Assembly: GCF_026151205.1 (NCBI RefSeq)
Contig: NC_087083.1
Coordinates: 5,310,460-5,374,459, forward strand
Direction: 5' to 3'
Length of the DNA: 64,000 bases
Source: Bolinopsis microptera
Taxonomy: Eukaryota > Ctenophora > Tentaculata > Lobata > Bolinopsidae
This document shows, piece by piece, positions 1-10,341 of the stretch. Below the pieces are notes generated by a model. The model searched no databases. It was not told the DNA's origin and worked only from the letters and a program-made list of their open reading frames with translations. How positions within the stretch are numbered: the first letter of the stretch is position 1; each line of letters opens with the position of its first letter. The position numbers were made by a program, and so were the translations under genes.

Positions 1-2
1 TT

Positions 3-806
3 ATTCAGTTCTGTCGGCTGTACGGTGAGAAGTATTGCGGCTTCAACTTCCACCTAATCACTCACTTGGTCGAAAAGGTGCGGTATCTTGGACCGCTTTG
101 GGCTACGTCCCTCTTTATTCACGAGGGCTTTAACCAAACCCTATTAAAGTGCTATCGTCCAGGGACCTCAGGTCTTAAGCAAATGGCAGAAAAATTACAG
201 CTGCGACTGACCGTGCTGCAACTTTTCTCCTTTGTTTCGGCCAAGAAGAAGGACAGTATAGCTTGCAAACTTGCCGAGCGAGTATGGTTTCCATTGGAGC
301 AGCCTGAAATTGATGTTGAGACCAGCTCATTGTTTAAAAGTGTAACTTTGTCTGAGTGGAATGTATGTCAAGAAGTGAAAGTAAAGCTTACCACTCTCTA
401 CAATGCTGATATCAGCGATGAAGTAGTTATATACGACAGGGTTAAATACAAGAGAGACATTTTTACTACTGGTCGTTACTCAGGCGGTAAAAACTCTAAA
501 CAAATTGATCACTTCATTTATTGCAAGGACTCTTCCCAATTTGGTAGAATAGACGATATCATAGTGATAAATGACGAAACATTCATAACCTATGCTAGGC
601 TTGTCGTTGACAACAATTACGATTTCAACATTTTTCCGACAAACATCAGGGATATCCCACATATTAAACGTTGTCGGGCGACATCAGAAATAAATGTTCT
701 GAAACTTAGTAAAACTAACTTAATTTTAAAGAAATGTATTTGTCTTACCCTCAAAGACAACTCCATAATGCTTGGCTATATGCCATTTCCGTCGGAAGCC
801 TCTTAA
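3..806 (+). CDS. EnSpm/CACTA-like transposase-associated protein, C-terminal part (open at window edge)
   Basis: The frame is open from base 3, upstream of its first Met codon at 66, so this is the 3' end of a longer gene. The first ~60 residues carry the pattern YG...FN.HLITHLVEKVRYLGPLW, then F.HEGFN. That matches the DUF4218-type domain found C-terminal to the transposase in plant and animal EnSpm/CACTA elements, where conserved HL, GPLW, and FE.xN residues recur. The remaining ~190 residues show no motif I recognise. No membrane segment or signal is evident. The gene ends just before the 330 bp satellite array, which could be a subterminal part of the same element, though nothing proves it. 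It could instead be a domesticated derivative. The domain call is moderately secure; the element class is an inference. Confidence 0.55.
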   Translation: MQFCRLYGEKYCGFNFHLITHLVEKVRYLGPLWATSLFIHEGFNQTLLKCYRPGTSGLKQMAEKLQLRLTVLQLFSFVSAKKKDSIACKLAERVWFPLEQPEIDVETSSLFKSVTLSEWNVCQEVKVKLTTLYNADISDEVVIYDRVKYKRDIFTTGRYSGGKNSKQIDHFIYCKDSSQFGRIDDIIVINDETFITYARLVVDNNYDFNIFPTNIRDIPHIKRCRATSEINVLKLSKTNLILKKCICLTLKDNSIMLGYMPFPSEAS

Positions 807-1079
807 TGGGACTAGCTTTTATTTGGAGTTAAGCAATGATTTAGCTTCGTGCAAATTGTGTTATTTTGGTCCAGTGAAATTTAAAGTGTTACATTTAAGA
901 ACAGAGAGCAACATTTCAGTAAGATTTATTTGCTACTTTCAATCATTGGTGATTGGTTTTTATCTTATCTAATAATCAAATGTTCCGGTACACTCTTTTG
1001 TACTTTTCCATAACGAAATTGGCGGGAATAATTTTGTTGGCGGGAAACAAGCGTTCTAGTTTCTTCTCTCGTCAAAAGA
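807..1079. other. Non-coding 3' flank of the EnSpm-like ORF
   Basis: AT-rich sequence with no ORF or RNA gene that I can support. Two GGCGGGAA words near 1020-1045 lead into the first satellite unit. Confidence 0.4.
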
Positions 1080-4000
1080 GCGGCAATTTGACGAGTTGAT
1101 GAATCCAGATTTTTGGAACATTTTTGGAACATTTTTGGAACATGTCCCAAAATTGTCCCAAAAGTGTCCCATGCATTTATTTGCCCTAATAAGCTCTAAA
1201 TAGTGCCAAAAATAATTGTAAATGATGGATATAGGTAAAAACTAGGCCTAAGAGCCATCAAAACTCAAATAACATTACCCAGGTTCATGGAATGAACGAA
1301 AATGAACAAAAATGAATATTGTCCTAAAAATTCTCAGAACGGTTTAAAATTGGTCGGAAAGTGTTTATATTGGTCCTGCGACCACTCAAACCAAGTTTGG
1401 GAATCACTGCATGTCTAGAACCGATGTTACCTATGTTCCAAAATGTTCCAATTTTGGGACAATAATCCTCCTGAGAATCCAGATTTTTGGAACATGGGCA
1501 CATCGAAGTATTGGCTGTATTTAAGTGCTGGGAAGCCTCAATTCGGTTTCTAAGATGGATATAGGTAAAAACTAGGCCTAAGAGCCATCAAAACTCAAAT
1601 AACATTACCCAGGTTCATGTAATGAACGAAAATGAACAAAAATGAATATTGTCCTAAAAATGCTCAGAACGGTTTAAAATTGGTCGGAAAGTGTTTATAT
1701 TGGTCCTGGACCACTCAAACCAAGTTTGGGAATCACTGCATGTCTAGAACCGATGTTACCTATGTTCCAAAATGTTCCAATTTTGGGACAATAATCCTCC
1801 TGAGAATCCAGATTTTTGGAACATGGGCACATCGAAGTATTGGCTGTATTTAAGTGCTGGGAAGCCTCAATTCGGTTTTCTAAGATGGATATAGGTAAAA
1901 ACTAGGCCTAAGAGCCATCAAAACTCAAATAACATTACCCAGGTTCATGGAATGAACGAAAATGAACAAAAATGAATATTGTCCTAAAAATGCTCAGAAC
2001 GGTTTAAAATTGGTCGGAAAGTGTTTATATTGGTCCTGCGACCACTCAAACCAAGTTTGGGAATCACTGCATGTCTAGAACCGATGTTACCTATGTTCCA
2101 AAATGTTCCAATTTTGGGACAATAATCCTCCTGAGAATCCAGATTTTTGGAACATGGGCACATCGAAGTATTGGCTGTATTTAAGTGCTGGGAAGCCTCA
2201 ATTCGGTTTCTAAGATGGATATAGGTAAAAACTAGGCCTAAGAGCCATCAAAACTCAAATAATATTACCCAGGTTCATGTAATGAACGAAAATGAACAAA
2301 AATGAATATTGTCCTAAAAATGCTCAGAACGGTTTAAAATTGGTCGGAAAGTGTTTATATTGGTCCTATGACCACTCAAACCAAGTTTGGGAATCACTGC
2401 ATGTCTAGAACCGATGTTACCTATGTTCCAAAATGTTCCAATTTTGGGACAATAATCCTCCTGAGAATCCAGATTTTTGGAACATGGGCACATCGAAGTA
2501 TTGGCTGTATTTAAGTGCTGGGAAGCCTCAATTCGGTTTCTAAGATGGATATAGGTAAAAACTAGGCCTAAGAGCCATCAAAACTCAAATAACATTACCC
2601 AGGTTCATGGAATGAACGAAAATGAACAAAAATGAATATTGTCCTAAAAATGCTCAGAACGGTTTAAAATTGGTCGGAAAGTGTTTATATTGGTCCTATG
2701 ACCACTCAAACCAAGTTTGGGAATCACTGCATGTCTAGAACCGATGTTACCTATGTTCCAAAATGTTCCAATTTTGGGACAATAATCCTCCTGAGAATCC
2801 AGATTTTTGGAACATGGGCACATCGAAGTATTGGCTGTATTTAAGTGCTGGGAAGCCTCAATTCGGTTTTCTAAGATGGATATAGGTAAAAACTAGGCCT
2901 AAGAGCCATCAAAACTCAAATAACATTACCCAGGTTCATGTAATGAACGAAAATGAACAAAAATGAATATTGTCCTAAAAATGCTCAGAACGGTTTAAAA
3001 TTGGTCGGAAAGTGTTTATATTGGTCCTATGACCACTCAAACCAAGTTTGGGAATCACTGCATGTCTAGAACCGATGTTACCTATGTTCCAAAATGTTCC
3101 AATTTTGGGACAATATAATAATCCTCCTGAGAATCCAGATTTTTGGAACATGGGCACATCGAAGTATTGGCTGTATTTAAGTGCTGGGAAGCCTCAATTC
3201 GGTATCTAAGATGAATATAGGTAAAGACTAGGCCTAAGAGCCATCAAAACTCAAATAACATTACCCAGGTTCATGGAATGAACGAAAATGAACAAAAATG
3301 AATATTGTCCTAAAAATGCTCAGAACGGTTTAAAATTGGTCGGAAAGTGTTTATATTGGTCCTATGACCACTCAAACCAAGTTTGGGAATCACTGCATGT
3401 CTAGAACCGATGTGACCTATGTTCCAAAATGTTCCAATTTTGGGACAATAATCCTCCTGAGAATCCAGATTTTTGGAACATGGGCACATCGAAGTATTGG
3501 CTGTATTTAAGTGCTGGGAAGCCTCAATTCGGTTTTCTAGGATGGATATAGGTAAAAACTAGGCCTAAGAGCCATCAAAACTCAAATAACATTACACAGG
3601 TTCATGTAATGAACGAAAATGAACAAAAATGAATATTGTCCTAAAAATGCTCAGAACGGTTTAAAATTGGTCGGAAAGTGTTTATATTGGTCCTATGACC
3701 ACTCAAACCAAGTTTGGGAATCACTGCATGTCTAGAACCGATGTTACCTATGTTCCAAAATGTTCCAATTTTGGGACAATAATCCTCCTGAGAATCCAGA
3801 TTTTTGGAACATGGGCACATCGAAGTATTGGCTGTATTTAAGTGCTGGGAAGCCTCAATTCGGTTTTCTAAGATGGATATAGGTAAAAACTAGGCCTAAG
3901 AGCCATCAAAACTCAAATAACATTACCCAGGTTCATGGAATGAACGAAAATGAACAAAAATGAATATTGTCCTAAAAATGCTCAGAACGGTTTAAAATTG

Positions 4001-4460
4001 GTCGGAAAGTGTTTATATTGGTCCTAGGACCACCCAAAGCAAGTTTGGGAATCACTGCATGTCTAGAACCGATGTTACCAATGTTCCAAAATGTTCCAAT
4101 TTTGGGACAATAATCCTCCTGAGAATCCAGATTTTTGGAACATGGGCACATCGAAGTATTGGCTGTATTTAAGTGCTGGGAAGCCTCAATTCGGTTTTCT
4201 AAGATGGATATAGGTAAAAACTAAGCCTATGAGCCATCAAAACTCAAATAACATTACCCAGGTTCATGGAATGAACGAAAATGAACAAAAAATGAATATT
4301 GTCCTAAAAATGCTCAGAACGGTTTAAAATTGGTCGGAAAGTTTGGGAATCATGTCTAGACCCGATGTTACCAATGTTGTCACAATAATCCTCCTGAGCA
4401 TCCAGATTTTTGGAACATGGGGACATCGAAGTGCTGGGAAGCCTCAATTCGGTTTTCTAA
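1080..4460 (+). repeat. Satellite array, about 330 bp unit, about 10 copies, forward orientation
   Basis: The word ATAGGTAAAAACTAGGCC recurs at about 1231, 1561, 1891, 2221, 2551, 2882, 3217, 3548, 3879 and 4210, giving a 330-331 bp period (335 once, from a small duplication near 3115). Copies are nearly identical, so the array was amplified or homogenised recently. Each unit contains TGTTCCAAAATGTTCC and its near-complement, so it can fold on itself. The last copies (4210-4460) are truncated and diverged. Short ORFs inside are repeat by-products. Confidence 0.93.
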
Positions 4461-4698
4461 GATGGATATAAAAAAACTAGGCCTTATAGAGGAGCCATCA
4501 AAAGTCGAATAATATTACCCAAGTTTATGGAATGAACAACGAACATGAAAATTTTCCTCAAAGCACTCAGAATGGTTAAAAAATGGTGGCAAAGAGTCAA
4601 TATTTTCGTCCAACAGGGTCTTAAAGTTGCATTCAGAATTATGTACAATTAAACAGAAATTATTTTATTGGGCAAATATTTTTGTTTTAATAATCCTC
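4461..4698. repeat. Degenerate centre between the two satellite arrays
   Basis: A diverged partial satellite unit (GTCGAATAATATTACCCAAG and following) runs into an AT-rich spacer with no clear homology. The orientation switch happens here. Confidence 0.6.
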
Positions 4699-7066
4699 CA
4701 ATATTTTGATATAAATGCTTCCCAGCACTTAAATACAGCCAATACTTCGATGTGCCCATGTTCCAAAAATCTGGATTCTCAGGAGGATTATTGTCCCAAA
4801 ATTGGAACATTTTGGAACATAGGTAACATCGGTTCTAGACATGCAGTGATTCCCAAACTTGGTTTGAGTGGTCGCAGGACCAATATAAACACTTTCCGAC
4901 CAATTTTAAACCGTTCTGAGCATTTTTAGGACAATATTCATTTTTGTTCATTTTCGTTCATTCCATGAACCTGGGTAATGTTATTTGAGTTTTGATGGCT
5001 CTTAGGCCTAGTTTTTACCTATATCCATCTTAGAAAACCGAATTGAGGCTTCCCAGCACTTAAATACAGCCAATACTTCGATGTGCCCATGTTCCAAAAA
5101 TCTGGATTCTCAGGAGGATTATTGTCCCAAAATTGGAACATTTTGGAACATAGGTAACATCGGTTCTAGACATGCAGTGATTCCCAAACTTGGTTTGAGT
5201 GGTCGCAGGACCAATATAAACACTTTCCGACCAATTTTAAACCGTTCTGAGCATTTTTAGGACAATATTCATTTTTGTTCATTTTCGTTCATTACATGAA
5301 CCTGGGTAATGTTATTTGAGTTTTGATGGCTCTTAGGCCTAGTTTTTACCTATATCCATCTTAGAAAACCGAATTGAGGCTTCCCAGCACTTAAATACAG
5401 CCAATACTTCGATGTGCCCATGTTCCAAAAATCTGGATTCTCAGGAGGATTATTGTCCCAAAATTGGAACATTTTGGAACATAGGTAACATCGGTTCTAG
5501 ACATGCAGTGATTCCCAAACTTGGTTTGAGTGGTCGCAGGACCAATATAAACACTTTCCGACCAATTTTAAACCGTTCTGAGCATTTTTAGGACAATATT
5601 CATTTTTGTTCATTTTCGTTCATTACATGAACCTGGGTAATGTTATTTGAGTTTTGATGGCTCTTAGGCCTAGTTTTTACCTATATCCATCTTAGAAAAC
5701 CGAATTGAGGCTTCCCAGCACTTAAATACAGCCAATACTTCGATGTGCCCATGTTCCAAAAATCTGGATTCTCAGGAGGATTATTGTCCCAAAATTGGAA
5801 CATTTTGGAACATAGGTAACATCGGTTCTAGACATGCAGTGATTCCCAAACTTGGTTTGAGTGGTCGCAGGACCAATATAAACACTTTCCGACCAATTTT
5901 AAACCGTTCTGAGCATTTTTAGGACAATATTCATTTTTGTTCATTTTCGTTCATTACATGAACCTGGGTAATGTTATTTGAGTTTTGATGGCTCTTAGGC
6001 CTAGTTTTTACCTATATCCATCTTAGAAAACCGAATTGAGGCTTCCCAGCACTTAAATACAGCCAATACTTCGATGTGCCCATGTTCCAAAAATCTGGAT
6101 TCTCAGGAGGATTATTGTCCCAAAATTGGAACATTTTGGAACATAGGTAACATCGGTTCTAGACATGCAGTGATTCCCAAACTTGGTTTGAGTGGTCGCA
6201 GGACCAATATAAACACTTTCCGACCAATTTTAAACCGTTCTGAGCATTTTTAGGACAATGTTCAATTTTGTTCATTTTCGTTCATTACATGAACCTGGGT
6301 AATGTTATTTGAGTTTTGATGGCTCTTAGGCCTAGTTTTTACCTATATCCATCTTAGAAAACCGAATTGAGGCTTCCCAGCACTTAAATACAGCCAATAC
6401 TTCGATGTGCCCATGTTCCAAAAATCTGGATTCTCAGGAGGATTATTGTCCCAAAATTGGAACATTTTGGAACATAGGTAACATCGGTTCTAGACATGCA
6501 GTGATTCCCAAACTTGGTTTGAGTGGTCGCAGGACCAATATAAACACTTTCCGACCAATTTTAAACCGTTCTGAGCATTTTTAGGACAATGTTCAATTTT
6601 GTTCATTTTCGTTCATTACATGAACCTGGGTAATGTTATTTGAGTTTTGATGGCTCTTAGGCCTAGTTTTTACCTATATCCATCTTAGAAAACCGAATTG
6701 AGGCTTCCCAGCACTTAAATACAGCCAATACTTCGATGTGCCCATGTTCCAAAAATCTGGATTCTCAGGAGGATTATTGTCCCAAAATTGGAACATTTTG
6801 GAACATAGGTAACATCGGTTCTAGACATGCAGTGATTCCCAAACTAGGTTTGAGTGGTCCTAGGACCAATGTTAACACTTTCCGACCCATTTTAAACCAT
6901 TCGGAGCACTTTGAGAAGAATGTTCATTTTCGTTCATTTCTGGTCATTCCATGGGTAATTTTATGCGACTTTTGATGGCTCCTAGGCATAGCTTACGGCT
7001 ATATCCATCTTAGAAAACCGAACTGAGCCTTCCGAGCACTAAAATACGGCCAATACTGCGATGTAC
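4699..7066 (-). repeat. Satellite array, about 331 bp unit, about 7 copies, inverted orientation
   Basis: These are the same units as at 1080-4460 in reverse complement. The word TTTTTACCTATATCCATC recurs about every 330-331 bp near 5016, 5347, 5678, 6009, 6340 and 6671, with a diverged last copy near 7000. With the forward array this forms a head-to-head palindrome of about 6 kb. The last unit is the most diverged, matching erosion at the outer edge. Confidence 0.93.
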
Positions 7067-7242
7067 CCATGTTCCAAATTTATGGATTCATCTACTGAAT
7101 TTGACTGTCGAAAGGCGGGATTGTGTCGGATGTTTATTACGCGTAAAGCGCGAGATGTTTTTTAAGGAATATGACAAAGCGACGCACGCGCGTTTTGTTG
7201 CGGCGTGTGATCTTGAATCGATCAAGATCATAGGCCTGGATT

Positions 7243-7306
7243 CAAGACTGGAAACCAGATGATATTTTTGACCCCTGTCAAAAATATCATCTGGTTTCCA
7301 GTCTTG
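7243..7306. repeat. Perfect 30 bp inverted repeat (hairpin, 4-nt loop)
   Basis: The arms 7243-7272 and 7277-7306 are exactly complementary over 30 bases, with loop CCCT. The stem ends in CAAGACTGG. No coding or transposon context is visible. It could be a foldback MITE remnant or a small-RNA-type hairpin. Confidence 0.9.
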
Positions 7307-7941
7307 TTTTCAGTAAATTAAGACAACTCGACCAACAACAACAGGCAACACGTGTTTATTTTACTGTATAGAGTAATTGATATCATTTCATCATCATGCA
7401 TGTTTTAGTTGTTTTGTAGTTGATAAAATTCGACCGAGAAAAATCGTCAGATTAAACAAGTTTTCATTTCTCACGGGGCAGAATTAATATCATGATTGAA
7501 GTTCGATTTCCTCTTAATTGAACATACAAATGTACTTCCCACGAGTTACCCCCGTTTTGGTCGAATTAATGTTAATGTCTTCCATGTTAAAGGATTTTAT
7601 TTGCTTTCGGGGCCGGGATACATTATTATTCGTTTTAAGCGCAATCGTTGCTAAAATTTGCTAACATCTTGTTACATTTGTTTATGTCAATTTGTCCTTA
7701 ATAAATGAATATATCTTCACTTCTCTTAAACTAATAATAAAGATACGTTAACAAACCCAAACTTAATTGCATGCATTATGAAAAAAGTGCCACGCCCTAC
7801 TTATTAGGGTGTTAAATGATAATGCTTGTAAAAATTTCTGATTTGTCAAAGAAATTCTATAGGTCGAACATAAGTGTATAAATATATACATGACAAGAAG
7901 CTCGATTGATGTTCTGAACTGATAGCAAATGGTAAAATAGT
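7307..7941. other. Intergenic AT-rich stretch, no gene seen
   Basis: No ORF, splice-flanked exon or repeat family is recognisable between the hairpin and the MITE half-copy. Confidence 0.4.
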
Positions 7942-8041
7942 TGTAGGTTTATAACCTACCGTACCAGGACGCGCGCCGAGTTGGACTCGTCGACGGTCGA
8001 ATATATTTGGAACAAATATTTTACGAGTATCACCCGTTAAT
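7942..8041 (+). repeat. Single (half) copy of the palindromic MITE seen at 9594-9788
   Basis: It shares TGTAGGTTT..AACCTACC, then CAGGACGCGCGCCGAG, TTGGACTCGTCGACGGTC and TTTTACGAGTATCACCCGTT with the palindrome at 9594-9805. Here it is one arm only, with small insertions. Confidence 0.8.
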
Positions 8042-8956
8042 AAAATAGGTACCAAGAAGATTTAATGGTCCCATTTTCAATAAAACATTTTATTTGTTTT
8101 GCAGAATGGCCTATTATTGTGTCATACCTCACTTAGAAAACGCTGTCTTCTTTCGTTCCTGATTGTCTACTAGATATATTTGATATATTTGATCATTACT
8201 GATAAATAGAGTGTTGATATTTATAGACTTATCAAATCTTTTTTATAATCCAAAATGGACATATTTAGTCTCTGAAAACCACAAATATTGACTTATCCAC
8301 GGGCGCGGAACGTTTAGAGTGAACCTTGCTGGGGGGATCACGTCGTTGATAAAAGGCTCTTTTCCTTTATATTTTGTTCAGCAAGGTGACAAGGGAAACT
8401 ACTTTAATTCGAATAAACCGTTAAGAATTGTAATTACAATATCTCAGTGTTCCTCAAATACTATGTCAATAATTCGAATAGCCTAGTTCTTTAACTGTAA
8501 ACATTAGCTGTAAACGTCTGCTGTATTCAAACCAAAAAGTGTCCTGCCATCCAACAGGCCCACTCTTAAATATCCTTAGATAGTATAAACAATCTCCCAC
8601 TCGTTTTAGCTATCCCTAAACAAATCCCAAACTATCCTTCCTATAGCCAAAACAGAGGTGTAAAATTGAACTCTCTGATAACCAAAACAGAGATGTTAAA
8701 ATAAACTTTCTGTTTCCCTAAAACTCTCTGCCCTTAACAATATCTTTAACTATCCTCCTATAACCAAAACAGAGTTGTTAAACTGAACTCTTTGATAACC
8801 AAAACAGAGATGTTAAAATAAACTTTCTGTTTCCCTAAAACTCTCTGCACTACCCTGCTGTACTAAATGTCGTACACTTATAATATAAATGCCCTAAAAT
8901 ACTACGGTAAAATACTGTTGAATGTCTAGTACTAAAACTGCTAAAACGAGTATATA
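8042..8956. other. Intergenic; contains a 118 bp-period tandem duplication
   Basis: The segments 8630-8731 and 8748-8848 are diverged copies (ACTATCCT.CCTATA.CCA, CAGAGATGTTAAAATAAACT, TTCCCTAAAACTCTCTGC). No coding sequence was found in the rest. Confidence 0.6.
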
Positions 8957-9136
8957 ACATCGTGACCCCCATCGTCGTTGTACTGTAGAGTTTAATTTCT
9001 ACGATACAGGGGAGCCGCGCGGCGGGTCATACATTGTCATACGTTGTATGACCCGCCGCGCACGAGTGCGCGGCTCCCCCTGTATCGTCGAAACTCTACT
9101 ATAGTGAAGCGACCGTGGGGGTCACCACGTGATACA
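8957..9136. mobile_element. Palindromic MITE with GTGACCCCC / GGGGGTCAC arms
   Basis: The left arm (CGTGACCCCC..., GATACAGGGGAGCCGCGCGG) is complemented by the right arm (CGCGCGGCTCCCCCTGTATC, ...GGGGGTCACCACG). The central GTCATACGTTGTATGAC is itself palindromic. Diverged single-arm copies lie at 13951-14060 and 14511-14604, so this is a local repeat family. It encodes nothing and is presumably mobilised in trans. Confidence 0.8.
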
Positions 9137-9593
9137 AGTCATACATTACTGGGCCGCGCTCAGCCTGTCATTCCGCCTAATCTCTATTCGTATGTTTATG
9201 AACATGATAGCCTGAGGTCCCAAGGTAAGTCATACAACGTATGACAAAAGGTCCCCAGGTAAGGTTGGCCAGAGCTAAAATTATCACAGATAACTATGAA
9301 CTAGTAACGCGCATTTAGGAGACACGCAAAAGTTGAAATTGTTGGCAGTTTTGGGTTTGGGAGAGTGATTTAGTAAAAGTCACGATATCCACCACGGTTG
9401 TAAAATCAAGTTAAAAATGCGCATGTTTAAACTCATTCTTAATTAAAGTTTAACAATTAAAACCCAAACATTGTTTTTTAATTTAATATGACTATTTAAT
9501 ATTAGCATTTAATTATATTTTACATACTAATTATAATAAATTTTGACCATTGTTAATGGTCTGGCCCGGCGCGCGCTACTTCGAAGAAATTTT
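9137..9593. other. Intergenic, AT-rich, no gene seen
   Basis: A second short GTCATACAACGTATGAC palindrome lies near 9228. Nothing else could be supported. Confidence 0.35.
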
Positions 9594-9805
9594 TGTAGGT
9601 TTACAACCTACCAGGACGCGCGCCGAGTTGGACTCGTCGACGGTCCAATTATAAATAAATAAATATATGGAACAGATATTTTACGAGTATCACTTAACGG
9701 GTGATACTCGTAAAATATCTGTTCGTAAAATATCTGTTCCGTCGACGAGTCCAACTCGGCGCGCGTCCTGGTAGGTTGTAAACCTACAAGAGTATCACCC
9801 GTTAA
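9594..9805. mobile_element. Palindromic MITE with perfect 48 bp arms
   Basis: The arms 9594-9641 and 9741-9788 are exact reverse complements over 48 bases, running TGTAGGTTTACAACC... to ...ACTCGTCGAC. The interior is a second palindrome built from ACGAGTATCAC / GTGATACTCGT, plus a tandem TCGTAAAATATCTGT. A half copy lies at 7942-8041, and a more degenerate relative is suggested near 14115-14190. Confidence 0.88.
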
Positions 9806-10163
9806 AGAAATTTAAACGAGTAAGTGTAACATCCGTCAAAATAAATTGGAAGGCATTTATTTAATTTAAAACGTTGCTACAGTAAACTGCCAAGTTAATC
9901 GGCGCGCGGCGCAGCAAATATGAAATAGTCCATTTTGGATTTACAACCAAATTTTGGTTTTAGAAAAAGTAATTATGCCCATTACCCTCCCTTCAATGCG
10001 AAGCAAGAATGCGCTGCTATACTAGTTTGCGTTGACATACGTTGCATACCACTTTTCGCGCGCGAAGCGCGCGCCGCCGATACGTAACATGGTAACATGT
10101 ATCAAAGTTTGCGCGGTGCGTCGATGGTCGAATTCCTCCAAATATTACATTATACTAGATCGG
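9806..10163. other. Intergenic sequence upstream of the Penelope-like element
   Basis: It contains a GCGCGCGAAGCGCGCGC palindrome near 10058 and no gene. It may be flank or an extra part of the element's 5' region. Confidence 0.35.
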
Positions 10164-10251
10164 GCTTACACAGTGTAATTTGTTCCAGTCTGCGCCACGC
10201 GCCTATATAAACGTACGCTGCGCAGACTGGAGGAAATTACACGGTGTAAGC
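10164..10251. repeat. Near-palindrome at 5' end of the Penelope-like element
   Basis: The left arm GCTTACACAGTGTAATTTG...CAGTCTGCGC pairs with the right arm GCGCAGACTGGAGGAAATTACAC...GTAAGC, leaving a loop of about 22 nt that contains a TATA-like box. It could form a cruciform in DNA or a 5' stem-loop in RNA. Confidence 0.8.
10204..10210 (+). promoter_or_regulatory. Candidate TATA box of the Penelope-like element
   Basis: TATATAA sits in the loop of the palindrome, 132 bp upstream of the ATG at 10342. It is a plausible internal promoter, with no further proof from sequence. Confidence 0.35.
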
Positions 10252-10266
10252 TCCATGAGTGTTGAG

Positions 10267-10326
10267 CTGTGTTTTACTACAGCTCAACCTGCTCAGTCTG
10301 ACTACTTGGGAATTTAAACTCTTGAT
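10267..10326 (+). repeat. 60 bp direct repeat, 5' copy (pLTR-like)
   Basis: Identical to 13589-13648. It starts CTGTGTTTTACTACAGC and ends TTTAAACTCTTGAT. The 5' copy also forms a GTTGAGCTGT/ACAGCTCAAC hairpin (10261-10288). Confidence 0.92.
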
Positions 10327-10341
10327 ATTTGTACTACAATC

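Noticed and set aside
1080-4460. CRISPR array
   Set aside because: Units are contiguous 330 bp copies without unique spacers, in a eukaryotic genome.
1632-6975. ORFs of 60-100 codons inside the satellite
   Set aside because: They recur with the repeat unit and have no domain; by-products of a 330 bp tandem array.
10261-10330. Hammerhead ribozyme in the Penelope-like terminal repeat
   Set aside because: Such ribozymes are known in Penelope-like repeats, so I looked for CUGANGA and GAAA cores by eye in both copies and flanks. I found no convincing core; a covariance-model search would decide.
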